Assembly: GCA_047630355.1 (NCBI GenBank)
Contig: JBLHXN010000053.1
Coordinates: forward strand, 1-23,175
Length of the DNA stretch: 23,175 nt
Reading direction: 5' to 3'
Source of the DNA: JANQUM01 sp047630355
GTDB taxonomy: Bacteria > Bacteroidota > Bacteroidia > Cytophagales > Spirosomataceae
Position numbers and translations under genes: made by a program. The notes under the pieces are model-generated. The model did not search any database, was not told the DNA's origin, and saw only the letters and a list, made by a program, of their open reading frames with translations. Below, piece by piece: positions 12,403 through 21,072 of the stretch; the stretch's first letter is position 1, and each line of letters opens with the position of its first letter.

Positions 12403-14799
12403 CTACTCGCTGCGTAAACTCTTTACCGGATCCATTAATGCCGCCTTGATTGCCTGAAAACTGACGGTTAATAGTGTTATTGTCAACGCTCCAATACCCG
12501 CAATGGCAAAAACTGACCAGGATAAATCTGTGCGGTACTCGAACTTATCAAGCCAGCCGCTCATGAAATACCACGCAATGGGGGAGGCGATGAACAGAGA
12601 AATAAATACCAGCCAGATGAAGTCTTTGGAGAGCATTGCCCACAGGTTTTGCACGGATGCTCCCAATACTTTACGAACGCCAATTTCTTTGGTACGTTGC
12701 TCGGCAACGAAAGAGGCAAGACCGAAGAGTCCGAGGCAGCTGATTAGAATAGCAAGTCCGGTGAAAATACCCGATAGATTCCCGATTCTCTCTTCAGAAG
12801 CGAACTTTTTGGCGAATTGCTCGTCCACAAATTCGTACAAAAAAGGTAAGTTCGGAAAGTTCTTTTTAAAGACTTTTTCTATAGTCTTAACGTTCGCTGA
12901 TGCACTTTTATCGGGATTCAACCGCAGGTTATAATAGCTTTGGTTACCGTATCTGTCAAAGCGGTAAAGTGCTTGCTTTACTGGTTCGTAAGGTGATTGC
13001 ACCAAAACATCTTCAATAACGCCGATAATCTGTAACGAAGGACCGGGGTCTTCGTCGCTGTCGTCTCGCAAAAATTTACCCACTGGCTCAGCGATGCCTA
13101 AGTACTTGACGGCGGTTTCATTAATGAGAACTGCATTGGAGTCAGAAGCGAGCTTGCGGTCAAAGTCACGTCCGGCAATGATAGTTAGATTTAATGATTT
13201 TGCGTATTCGTAAGACACTTCGGTGTACGCTAAGTCTTCCTGAAAACCCTCCAGTTTGCCCTCCCACGTCCAGCCGGAGCGGTTTGACCAAACTTGCGTA
13301 GTCGGGCTGCTTGACGAAGATATTTCTATCACCGCTCCCGAACTTATGAATTCGTTTCGCATGAAATCGTACTTTCCTTCAAAGTCAGAACCCAAAATAG
13401 GAAGTTGAACTAAACCTTCTTTATCGTATCCAATCGGGCGGTTTTTACTGTGTTGTATTTGTTGATAAACCACCATTGTTCCAATAATAAGTGCCACCGA
13501 AACTGTAAACTGAACAACCACTAAAACTTTACGCGGCAACGAAGCAAAACGCCCCGCTTTGAACGTTCCTTTTAACACTTTTATGGGTTGGAAAGAAGAT
13601 AAATACAGAGCAGGGTAACTGCCGGATAATAGAGCTGTGAGTAAGACAAAAGAAAGCGAAACAAGCCAAAATGTACCGCTTGCCCAAGGGAACTCCATTT
13701 CTTTACTTGCCAGTTCGTTAAAGCCCGATAGCGAAGCTAATACCAATATTAAAGCTAATACGAAAGCCAGCGAAACTACTAAAAGTGATTCGCTCAAAAA
13801 CTGACTTATGAGTTGGCTACGCACCGAACCAATGGACTTACGAATCCCGACTTCCTTTGCTCGTTTCTCACTACGGGCGGTGCTGAGATTCATGAAATTT
13901 ATGCACGCCAGCAGTAACACGAAAGTACCGATAATACCAAATAACCAGACGTTCTCAATTCGACCCCCTGCCCGAACTCCGTCTTCAAAATTTGAACGCA
14001 GGTACCAATCTTCCATCGGAAGTAGAAATAGTTGCGGATTGTATTGTACAATGTCTTCGTCCGCATTTTTCTTTACGTCTTTTATAGTTGTCGATACCTT
14101 ATCCATCGTAGTATTATCGGCGATTCGTACAAACATCTGAAACGAGTTATTTCCCCACGAATCCAGCGAATTTTTTATCCAGTTTTGTTTAGCGTACAAA
14201 TCCCACGGAGCAATAAATTTTGTATCGCTGAAAGACGAATTGAGCGGGAAGTCTTCGTAAACAGCCGTTACCTTAACGTCGTTTTCGCTATTTATTTTTA
14301 TCACTTTCCCGATGGCTTCTTCGCTGCCAAAGATTGCTTCGGCGGTAGAGGCAGCAAGCATGATAGAGTTCATTTCTTCCAGTCCGCTTTTACTACCTTT
14401 CAGAATCCTGAGTTCGAACAAATCAACGGCGGGTGCCTGCATGTAATTTCCCGTTTTTGACAGACTGATATCTCCGTATTTCAAGTAGCGATCTTGCGTC
14501 CAGGATGACATTGTAAGGTGCTCGAAGTTATTTCCGTAACCATTGCGAAGTGTGGGCTCGAGTGGGAGAGGAATGGCGGGACCGGTTCCGGTGTTCCCGT
14601 TGAAAGTCTGGCTTTGCCAAACCTGAGCAATCTTGGCTTTATCGGTAAAATAATCATCGCGGGAGAGTTCGTCGTTCATCCACAATCCAATCATAATGGT
14701 TACTGCCATTCCGACCGCTAAGCCGAAAATGTTAACGAACGAGTACATTTTGTTTTTCAGGAGATTTCTCCAAGCGATTTTGAAATAGTTCTTTATCAT
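12403..14799 (-). CDS. MacB/FtsX-type ABC transporter permease (permease 3 of the operon)
   Basis: 798 aa from MIKNYFKIAWRNLLKNKMYS, the standard start of Bacteroidota FtsX-type permeases. An in-frame ATG at 14859 would add 20 unlikely residues that run through a palindromic repeat. The layout is two FtsX repeats: a first span at about 20-42, a large extracytoplasmic MacB_PCD-like domain, three spans after VWLFGIIGTFVLLLACINFM with the cytoplasmic coupling helix KRAKEVGIRKSIGS, a second periplasmic domain after QFTVSVALIIGTMVVYQQI, and a final FtsX unit with EQRTKEIGVRKVLGAS. It ends in DPVKSLRSE, the family's usual end. It would act with the ATPase at 19923-20600; the mechanism is mechanotransmission rather than classical transport. 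Substrate unknown. It is the last permease gene of the operon. Confidence 0.93.
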   Translation of the reverse strand: MIKNYFKIAWRNLLKNKMYSFVNIFGLAVGMAVTIMIGLWMNDELSRDDYFTDKAKIAQVWQSQTFNGNTGTGPAIPLPLEPTLRNGYGNNFEHLTMSSWTQDRYLKYGDISLSKTGNYMQAPAVDLFELRILKGSKSGLEEMNSIMLAASTAEAIFGSEEAIGKVIKINSENDVKVTAVYEDFPLNSSFSDTKFIAPWDLYAKQNWIKNSLDSWGNNSFQMFVRIADNTTMDKVSTTIKDVKKNADEDIVQYNPQLFLLPMEDWYLRSNFEDGVRAGGRIENVWLFGIIGTFVLLLACINFMNLSTARSEKRAKEVGIRKSIGSVRSQLISQFLSESLLVVSLAFVLALILVLASLSGFNELASKEMEFPWASGTFWLVSLSFVLLTALLSGSYPALYLSSFQPIKVLKGTFKAGRFASLPRKVLVVVQFTVSVALIIGTMVVYQQIQHSKNRPIGYDKEGLVQLPILGSDFEGKYDFMRNEFISSGAVIEISSSSSPTTQVWSNRSGWTWEGKLEGFQEDLAYTEVSYEYAKSLNLTIIAGRDFDRKLASDSNAVLINETAVKYLGIAEPVGKFLRDDSDEDPGPSLQIIGVIEDVLVQSPYEPVKQALYRFDRYGNQSYYNLRLNPDKSASANVKTIEKVFKKNFPNLPFLYEFVDEQFAKKFASEERIGNLSGIFTGLAILISCLGLFGLASFVAEQRTKEIGVRKVLGASVQNLWAMLSKDFIWLVFISLFIASPIAWYFMSGWLDKFEYRTDLSWSVFAIAGIGALTITLLTVSFQAIKAALMDPVKSLRSE

Positions 14800-14866
14800 A
14801 ATTTGTAGCGTATAGCTATTGGTCCCGATAGCTATCGGGAAGCCTTTAGCGGTGTTCATAATTTGT
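14796..14866 (-). repeat. Duplicated leader: ACAAATTATGA direct repeat around a palindromic insert
   Basis: On the minus strand ACAAATTATGA occurs at 14866-14856 and again at 14806-14796, exactly 60 bp apart. The second copy ends at the real permease start. Between them lies the 18-bp palindrome TCCCGATA-GC-TATCGGGA (14823-14840). The 60-bp spacing keeps the two ATG codons in frame, so the upstream ATG could add 20 residues. ACAAATTATG also precedes the DUF4097 genes (9097-9106, 10067-10076) and lies upstream of permease 1 at 19891-19900. Confidence 0.65.
14823..14840. repeat. TCCCGATA..TATCGGGA palindrome, perfect copy in permease leader
   Basis: Arms TCCCGATA and TATCGGGA enclose GC. Same family as 7768-7785 and the degenerate copy at 3677-3695. 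Confidence 0.7.
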
Positions 14867-14868
14867 TT

Positions 14869-17235
14869 TTACTCACTCTTTAAACTCTCTACCGGATTTA
14901 GTGCCGCTTTGATTGCCTGGTAACTGACGGTGAATAGCGTGATTACGATAATTCTGGCAAAGGATAGCACGAAAGTTAAAATGCTCAAGTCAGCTTTGTA
15001 CGCGTAGTTATTAAGCCATTGCGTGAGAGCGTACCAGCTAATTGGAAAAGTGATAAAAACTGCAATAATTGCCAATTTTACGAAGTCTTTTGAGAGCATA
15101 ATTACAACTTTTCCTACGGATGCTCCCAATACTTTACGAATACCAATTTCTTTGGCTCGTTGCTTGGCGTTGAATATTGCGAGACCGAAAAGACCCAAAC
15201 AGGAAATCAAAATTGCTAAACCTGCGAAGTATTTTGAAAGGGTTGCTACCCGTTGTTCTGAAGTATAAAGTTGGTTGTACTTTTCGTCCATAAACGTATA
15301 ATTGAACGGAAAGCCGGGGTTGAATTCGGCGTAAAGTTTACCCAACTGTTTGACGGTTTGTTTCTCTTTTCCTGTCGCAATTTTTACCACAAATTCAGAG
15401 GTTCTTGAAGGCTCAAATCGCATCACGATTGGCGGAATTTCTTCGTGAACGGAGTTAGCAAAAAAATCTTTCGTAACTCCAACGATGGTTTTCTCCTCGC
15501 CCCACATATTGATTCTTTTACCGATTGGATTCTCAATCCCCATCGTTTTGATTGCCGTTTCGTTGAAGATTAGTTTTTCGCCTTCTGCCCCAAATTCACG
15601 GGAAAAGCTGCGACCTTCCGCCATTTCAATTCCGAGGGTTTCGATTAAATCGTAGTCCACCGTTTTTATGGAATATACAATCGCTTTTTCCGGGTCGTAG
15701 CCTTCCCAACTCAAACCCGAAGTGTTTGCGTTATCTCCTGATTGGGCAATTGCCCCGTTAATGGAAGACGCATTGATTACGCCCGGTAACTCCTTTGCTT
15801 TAGCTATAAAGACCTCCGGTTTTTCGCCCATTTCTAAATAAACCACGTTATCACGATTGTAACCGAGGTTCATATTCTGAATAAAAGAGACCTGATTGTA
15901 AACCGTCAATACCGAAACAATCAGAAAAAGTGAGACGACGAACTGAAACACAACTAGCCCTTTTCGGGCGACCAATTCACTAAAAGAAGTTTTGACTTTT
16001 CCTTTCAGGATTTCGATTGTGGTAATCCCGGACAGGTAAAATGCCGGATAATACCCCGAAACAACTCCTGTGAGTATTGCCCCGAAAAATAGTAACGCAA
16101 CGGTGATTGGATCAAAGCTTAGCGAAATAGATTTTCCGGTAATTTCGTTAAACTGTGGAAGTAAAATGAGTACTAATAACACCGCAATTACAAGTGAAAT
16201 CAAGACGGTCATTACTGATTCTGTCAGGAATTGAGCAATCAAACTTCTTCGTGATGAACCCACTGCTTTCTTAATACCGATCTCTTTTTCCCGCTTTGAC
16301 GCCGTTGCTGTACTAAGATTCATAAAATTAATACAGGCAATAAATAGGATAAAAAGCCCTATCACAGAGAATAGTTTTACGTAATCAATCCGTCCGCCCG
16401 CTTGCACGCCGTTTTCGTAGGTATCGTACAAGTACGCGTCTGAATACGGACGCACGAACAGCGTAAATCTTGCGTCATTGCTATAAGTGTGCGTGAAGTT
16501 TTTAATTTTATCGTTGAATTCTGCTATATCAGTCCCGGCTTTTAGCTGGAGAAAAGTGTTGGTGCCTTCGTTGCCCCATTCCTTGAAATTTGGAATTACA
16601 TCGAAAAGGGTGGCTTTGGTCAATACAAAATCAAACTGTTGTGAGCTATTCTCGGGAACATCGGCAATGATTCCGGTGATAGTTGAAGTAATATTATTTC
16701 CGAAAAAACTCCACTCGAATGGTTTACCAATTGCAGTAACTTTTTTGCCGTATAACTTCTCAGCGAGACTTTGGGTAATTACGACGGATTCCTTTTCTCC
16801 TAAAACCAGCGAAGAATTTCCTTCAATTAGGCTATAAGAAAACATTTCGAAGAATGCTTCATCTGCGAATATTGCTCCCGCTTTTATCACCCTTTCGTCT
16901 GCCGTTTTTAAATTGAAATCGTAGCCTTCGTTCACAAAAGAAAAAAACGTGGTGGCGGCTTCAACTTCGGGTAAATCTTTCACCATTGTTTCGGCTAATA
17001 AGCCTTGCGTTTGAATGGTAGTGTTGACGGCGTCGTTGGCTTCGCTCACTTCCATGACCTGATAAAGTTGCTCGTTGTTTTTGTGAAATTTATCAACGCT
17101 GAGTTCGTCATTCACCCAAAGAGAAATCATGATGATGCATGCAAGTCCCGTAGATAAACCGACCATATTTATGGCAAACGTACTCTTGTTTTTCAACAAG
17201 CTGCGGAGGGCAATTTTGAAGTAACTTTTTAGCAT
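14869..17235 (-). CDS. MacB/FtsX-type ABC transporter permease (permease 2 of the operon)
   Basis: 788 aa, same architecture as its neighbours. The start MLKSYFKIALRSLLKNKSTF leads into the first membrane span. A periplasmic domain follows, then VKLFSVIGLFILFIACINFM and the coupling helix KREKEIGIKKAVGSSRRS. Spans follow, then VVFQFVVSLFLIVSVLTVY, a second periplasmic part, and a last FtsX unit beginning LAILISCLGLFGLAIFNA, with KQRAKEIGIRKVLGAS. The end is NPVESLKSE. The stop is 69 bp before the start of the next permease, which suggests cotranscription. The three permeases are paralogues. In the final unit, SFARIIVITLFTVSYQ differs slightly from the usual span but stays hydrophobic. Substrate unknown. 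Confidence 0.93.
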   Translation of the reverse strand: MLKSYFKIALRSLLKNKSTFAINMVGLSTGLACIIMISLWVNDELSVDKFHKNNEQLYQVMEVSEANDAVNTTIQTQGLLAETMVKDLPEVEAATTFFSFVNEGYDFNLKTADERVIKAGAIFADEAFFEMFSYSLIEGNSSLVLGEKESVVITQSLAEKLYGKKVTAIGKPFEWSFFGNNITSTITGIIADVPENSSQQFDFVLTKATLFDVIPNFKEWGNEGTNTFLQLKAGTDIAEFNDKIKNFTHTYSNDARFTLFVRPYSDAYLYDTYENGVQAGGRIDYVKLFSVIGLFILFIACINFMNLSTATASKREKEIGIKKAVGSSRRSLIAQFLTESVMTVLISLVIAVLLVLILLPQFNEITGKSISLSFDPITVALLFFGAILTGVVSGYYPAFYLSGITTIEILKGKVKTSFSELVARKGLVVFQFVVSLFLIVSVLTVYNQVSFIQNMNLGYNRDNVVYLEMGEKPEVFIAKAKELPGVINASSINGAIAQSGDNANTSGLSWEGYDPEKAIVYSIKTVDYDLIETLGIEMAEGRSFSREFGAEGEKLIFNETAIKTMGIENPIGKRINMWGEEKTIVGVTKDFFANSVHEEIPPIVMRFEPSRTSEFVVKIATGKEKQTVKQLGKLYAEFNPGFPFNYTFMDEKYNQLYTSEQRVATLSKYFAGLAILISCLGLFGLAIFNAKQRAKEIGIRKVLGASVGKVVIMLSKDFVKLAIIAVFITFPISWYALTQWLNNYAYKADLSILTFVLSFARIIVITLFTVSYQAIKAALNPVESLKSE

Positions 17236-17327
17236 GGGTTTATTAAGTCAAGGGTTAATGGTCAAAAGGTTGTATTCTGTGATTCGCGGGTCTGTGTACG
17301 ATTTGTAATCAGTGAATATCTGTCCTA

Positions 17328-17359
17328 GTCGCATCGGCGAACCGTCGCATCGGCGAACC
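17328..17359. repeat. Exact tandem 16-bp duplication
   Basis: GTCGCATCGGCGAACC occurs twice in direct succession (17328-17343, 17344-17359), followed by GTTCG, within the 206-bp gap between permease 1 and permease 2. Two units only and no spacers, so it is not a CRISPR. The rest of the gap (for example ATCCGTGTTAC) looks like remains of dispersed repeats. Confidence 0.7.
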
Positions 17360-17441
17360 GTTCGTATCATCCGTGTTACTTTTGATGGTAATAACTCCCG
17401 CAGACTTCGCTGGTTCTCGCAGAAGTTCTTGCCTAAAGAAT

Positions 17442-19847
17442 TTACTCAATCCGCATAGCGTTTACCTGATTGCCAACCGCTGCCCGAATGGAATGGTAAG
17501 CAATTGTTAATACGGTCAAAACCAAGATGATAGACGCTGAGTAAACGAAAATCATTGGGTCAATCGGAGTTTTAAATGTGAATGTGTTCAGCCATTTCGA
17601 TAGAAAATAGTAGGAAATTGGGAATGCCAATAAGCAGGAAATTCCCACTAAAATTACAAAGCTTTTAGCCACCAAAAATACAATTTGTGAACTCTCGGCT
17701 CCCATGACTTTACGCACGGCGATTTCCTTTTTTCGTTGCTGCGTGGTGTAAGCTATCAAGCCCAAAAGACCGAGGAATGCCAACACGATTGTTAACCCTG
17801 AAAAGGTCGTGAATAGCGTCCCCCGCTTTTGATCATCTTCAAATTGTGCTTTGAAGTCTTCATCCGCAAATGAATACTCCATTGGTTCTTTTGGAAAAGA
17901 TTTTTTGTAAATTTTCTCGATTGCGGCAACTGCGGCGGCGGTATTTGTTCCCGCAATTTTGAATTGCATAGAGCCGTTGTCGTGCGTGTAGGTCATCATC
18001 AGCGGAGAAACTGGGTCGTAAACGGTACGCATATGGAAATCTTTGATAACGCCCACAATGTATAAATATGGCTCCTCGTCGTTCCCTTGATTTTTGATTC
18101 GCTTGCCAATTGCGTCTGTTCCCCAGTTCAGTTTTTTCACAAATGCCTCGTTTACCATTACGCTGATGCTCGAATCCGGGCGGTCTGACAACCTGAAATT
18201 CCGCCCTTCAGCAAGCTCTATTCCGAAATTGTCGAGGTAGTTCTCGTCAACTCCGAAGTTGTCAACTCCTTGGGAAACGAAGCCTTCGTTACCTTCTATT
18301 TCAAAAAGGTTATAGTTTTGACCACCTCCGGCGGGCGTATAAAACGAAGTGGATACTTGCTTAATATCGAGATTTTGTAAGGCTTCGCTCTTGATATATT
18401 CTAGCGTTCCGGCGTTTCTACCTTCTATAAAAGGCAGTGAAAGCGTTAATATATTGTCTTTTTCGTACCCCAAATCTTTGTTTTGCAAGAAATTGAGTTG
18501 GTCGAAGATAACCCATGTCGAAATCAACATCGCTATGGAAACCGTAAATTGAACCACGACCAAGCTTTTGCGAAGTGCGGAATTGGAAGAAGCTTTTGCC
18601 AATTTTCCTTTCAAAACGACAAGCGGATTGAACTTCGATAAGAAAAATGCCGGATAGCTGCCGCCAATAAAACCCGCCAATAGTACGATGCTCACGCTTG
18701 CCAATAGGGTGGCAGGTTGTAATAAAGAGAGGTGCGTAAATGATTTGCCCGAAATGTTATTGAAAGTCGGTAGCAAAATAGCAATCAGCAGCATGCTTAA
18801 CGCAAACGAGATGAACGCCAATAATATTGATTCTGTCAGAAATTGAGCGATTAACTGACTTTGAACCGAGCCCGAAACCTTGCGAATACCAATTTCTTTG
18901 GCACGCCGAGCAGAACGTGCGGTGGTGAGATTCATGTAATTGATGCAGGCAATGGCCAGTAATAAAATTGCCACCGCCGAAAACGTGTAGATATAATTGA
19001 TGTTGCCCAGCGGTTCGGGTTCGTACATCAACCCGCTTTTTAAGTGGATGTCTGTGATGGGTTGAACGATGTATTTCATCTTTACCCCAAACTGCTCGAA
19101 GATTGACTTTTGGTACGTAGGGTAAATGCTACTCAGTTTTTTCTCAAATGACTTTGGATTTTGATTTGGCTCTAATAATACATAAGTCAACGCTCCAAAA
19201 TTTCCCCAATTTCCTGAACCTCGCAGGTTTTCGGCGATAGTTGCGGACGAAATAAGGGAATTGAATAAAATGTGTGAATTTTTTGGGACGTCTTCCATTA
19301 CCCCGGTGATTTTATAAATCGTTTCACCTTCGCTTCTGAGCGATTTCCCCAACGCATCTGCCGGATTACTAAAATACTTTAATGCCGTAGATGCTGTTAA
19401 AACAATGGCGTTTGGTTCTATTAATGCGGTTTTTGGATTACCAACAATGAAAGGAAATGTAAAAACTTCAAAATGATTGCTGTCGGCGTAGAACACCTTT
19501 TCAATGTAAGCTTCTTGGTCGCCAAGTTTCAGGAGTACAGTTTGATTTCCCGGAATATACCGGGCAGATTGCTCTACTTCGGGATAGTCCTTTTTCAGGG
19601 CGGGTGCCATAATCATTGGCGTGATGGCAACGTTGTCGGTTTTGTCTGGTTCTATCAGCGTGGACGCTACCCGATAAATGCGGTCGCCTTTTTCGTGATA
19701 TGTATCAAAACTCAATTCGTCTTTGATGTAGTAAAATAACAACAAACTGAACGTCAGACCGATGGTCAGGCTCAACACATTTAATGCCGTAAAGCCTTTA
19801 TCCTGGACGAGAGTCCGCCAAGCGATTTTGAGGTAATTCCTTATCAT
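17442..19847 (-). CDS. MacB/FtsX-type ABC transporter permease (permease 1 of the operon)
   Basis: 801 aa starting MIRNYLKIAWRTLVQDKGF, the conserved N-terminus before the first span. The double FtsX layout is complete: the first periplasmic domain has DELSFDTYHEKGDRIYRVAS, then come the spans around FSAVAILLLAIACINYM and the coupling helix RRAKEIGIRKVSGS. After SLVVVQFTVSIAMLISTWV there is a second periplasmic domain, and then a last unit with QQRKKEIAVRKVMGAE. It is more diverged than the other two (for example, IPGNQTVLLKLGDQEAYIEK). It lies directly downstream of the ATPase, so it is the most likely primary partner. A short upstream ORF (MKHTYG, 19893-19873) in the leader follows the same ACAAATT ATG context found at its neighbours. 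Confidence 0.93.
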   Translation of the reverse strand: MIRNYLKIAWRTLVQDKGFTALNVLSLTIGLTFSLLLFYYIKDELSFDTYHEKGDRIYRVASTLIEPDKTDNVAITPMIMAPALKKDYPEVEQSARYIPGNQTVLLKLGDQEAYIEKVFYADSNHFEVFTFPFIVGNPKTALIEPNAIVLTASTALKYFSNPADALGKSLRSEGETIYKITGVMEDVPKNSHILFNSLISSATIAENLRGSGNWGNFGALTYVLLEPNQNPKSFEKKLSSIYPTYQKSIFEQFGVKMKYIVQPITDIHLKSGLMYEPEPLGNINYIYTFSAVAILLLAIACINYMNLTTARSARRAKEIGIRKVSGSVQSQLIAQFLTESILLAFISFALSMLLIAILLPTFNNISGKSFTHLSLLQPATLLASVSIVLLAGFIGGSYPAFFLSKFNPLVVLKGKLAKASSNSALRKSLVVVQFTVSIAMLISTWVIFDQLNFLQNKDLGYEKDNILTLSLPFIEGRNAGTLEYIKSEALQNLDIKQVSTSFYTPAGGGQNYNLFEIEGNEGFVSQGVDNFGVDENYLDNFGIELAEGRNFRLSDRPDSSISVMVNEAFVKKLNWGTDAIGKRIKNQGNDEEPYLYIVGVIKDFHMRTVYDPVSPLMMTYTHDNGSMQFKIAGTNTAAAVAAIEKIYKKSFPKEPMEYSFADEDFKAQFEDDQKRGTLFTTFSGLTIVLAFLGLLGLIAYTTQQRKKEIAVRKVMGAESSQIVFLVAKSFVILVGISCLLAFPISYYFLSKWLNTFTFKTPIDPMIFVYSASIILVLTVLTIAYHSIRAAVGNQVNAMRIE

Positions 19848-19922
19848 TTTTATAGCTTTTAGCCCACGGTAATTAGCCGTAGGTATGTTTCATAATTTGT
19901 GCAAAAAAAGGTCGGAGGGCAT

Positions 19923-20600
19923 TTACACGTGAAAATTCTCCGTTACGATTTTACCGTCAAATAAATTCACGGTACGGTGGGCAAACCCGGCATCGTACGG
20001 TGAGTGTGTTACCATTGCAATGGTTGTTCCTTCGTCGTTCAGTTCTTGTAGTAATTTCATTACGTCTTCTCCGTTGGCGGAGTCAAGATTACCCGTTGGC
20101 TCATCGGCAAGTATCAATTTTGGTTTGGCCACAACGGCTCTGGCAATTGCCACACGCTGCTGCTGACCACCCGAAAGCTGCTGTGGAAAGTGGTTGCGGC
20201 GGTGCATCATATTCATGCGTTCGAGGGCACGTTCAACCTTTTCTTTTCGCTCTGCGGTTGGTGTTTTTAAGTAAAGTAAGGGCAGCTCAACGTTTTCAAA
20301 AACGGTTAACTCGTCAATTAAATTAAAGCTCTGAAACACAAATCCGATGTTTCCTTTGCGAAGTTGGGCACGTTGGCGTTCGCTCATATCTCCAACTTCG
20401 GTTCCGTAGAAATTATAGCTTCCGGTACTTGGGTTATCTAGTAAGCCAAGGATGTTTAGTAACGTTGATTTTCCGCAACCAGACGGTCCCATTATCGCGA
20501 CGAACTCGCCGTCTTTGATTGTCATGTCGATGCCGTTTAGGGCCGTTGTTTCGACTTCCTCAGTCGTAAATAGCTTTTGAAGGTCTGTTGTTTTTATCAT
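19923..20600 (-). CDS. ABC transporter ATP-binding protein (MacB/LolD type)
   Basis: 225 aa, a complete nucleotide-binding subunit without membrane parts. Walker A is GPSGCGKST (38-46), the Q-loop VFQSFNLI has Q90, the signature is LSGGQ (142-146), Walker B is LILADEP (162-168) with catalytic E167, and the H-loop has H199 in MVTHS. The insert around LRKGNIGFVFQ and the NLDSANG D-loop are typical of the LolD/MacB (o-) subfamily. It powers the separate FtsX-type permeases downstream, while in E. coli MacB both parts are fused. It is the only ATPase for three permeases here, so it must be shared, or other ATPases exist elsewhere in the genome. The start ATG lies just downstream of an AGGATTTT repeat tract. 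Confidence 0.96.
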   Translation of the reverse strand: MIKTTDLQKLFTTEEVETTALNGIDMTIKDGEFVAIMGPSGCGKSTLLNILGLLDNPSTGSYNFYGTEVGDMSERQRAQLRKGNIGFVFQSFNLIDELTVFENVELPLLYLKTPTAERKEKVERALERMNMMHRRNHFPQQLSGGQQQRVAIARAVVAKPKLILADEPTGNLDSANGEDVMKLLQELNDEGTTIAMVTHSPYDAGFAHRTVNLFDGKIVTENFHV

Positions 20601-20605
20601 TGTTT

Positions 20606-20635
20606 TTTTAGGATTTTAGGATTTTAGGATTTAGG
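20606..20635. repeat. Short tandem repeat TTTTAGGA x3 plus partial
   Basis: Three exact TTTTAGGA units (20606-20629) and a shorter TTTAGG unit follow one another immediately before the ATPase start on the minus strand. Degenerate CCTAA-type motifs recur on the far side of the four-helix-bundle pseudogene (about 21046-21076). Confidence 0.7.
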
Positions 20636-20681
20636 TTATCAGGATATAGTAATTTTGTTTTCATCCTAAACACCTCAATCA

Positions 20682-21061
20682 ATGCGTAATTTTAAAGAAT
20701 TATTAATTTGGCAACGAAGCCATAAACTGACGTTACATATTTATAAGACTGTGAGTAAATTTCCATCTGTTCGAGGCCTTTGGGTTAATTAGTCACATGC
20801 GACGTTCTTTCTATTCCTACTAACATCGCTGAAGGTTGCGGAAGGAATAGTAATCCCGAACTCGTACGTTTTCTTAATATTTCAATGGGTTCTGCGAATG
20901 AATTAGAATACCAACTCTTGCTCAGTAGAGATTTAGAATATTTAGATAATGAAATTTATTTAACAACAGAAAAGGAACTTGTTGAGATTTAGAAAATGAT
21001 GAATACATTTATTCAAACCGTCAAAAAACAAATTTCTGAAAATAAACCTCCTAAGACCTGA
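20682..21061 (+). pseudogene. Four-helix-bundle protein (S23 / 23S rRNA intervening-sequence family), multiply broken
   Basis: Antisense to the efflux operon, between the adaptor and ATPase genes. The reading starts MRNFKELLIWQRSHKLTLHI with YKTVSKFPS in frame 1. It shifts frame near 20776 (AFGLISHMRRS), then again near 20810 (SIPTNIAEGCGRNSNPELVR), and then runs on through FLNISMGSANELEYQLLLSR. An in-frame TAG at 20990-20992 sits where a Gln codon would be expected, followed by KMMNTFIQTVKKQIS. Two frameshifts and one stop in about 125 codons mark a genuine pseudogene rather than sequencing error. The motif LxxWQxxxxL...MRRS..SIPTNIAEG...ELEYQL is the S23 family signature. Intact proteins are about 115-125 aa. 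AGGATTTT repeats lie beside it. Confidence 0.85.
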
Positions 21062-21072
21062 CTACCTAAAGC

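Noticed and set aside
14032..14460. 142-aa plus-strand ORF opposite the permease gene
   Set aside because: Antisense shadow; no recognisable motif, while the minus-strand frame is a clear FtsX-type permease.
14800..14859. N-terminal extension of permease 3 (start at 14859)
   Set aside because: The extra 20 residues are encoded by a palindromic repeat and duplicated leader, and family members start at MIKNYFKIAWRNL.
17328..17359. Possible CRISPR
   Set aside because: Only two 16-bp units with no spacers between them and no cas genes in the window.
19873..19893. Leader peptide MKHTYG before permease 1
   Set aside because: Six codons without attenuator-type structure or regulatory codon run; the surrounding DNA looks like a palindromic repeat remnant, so a peptide function is not supported.
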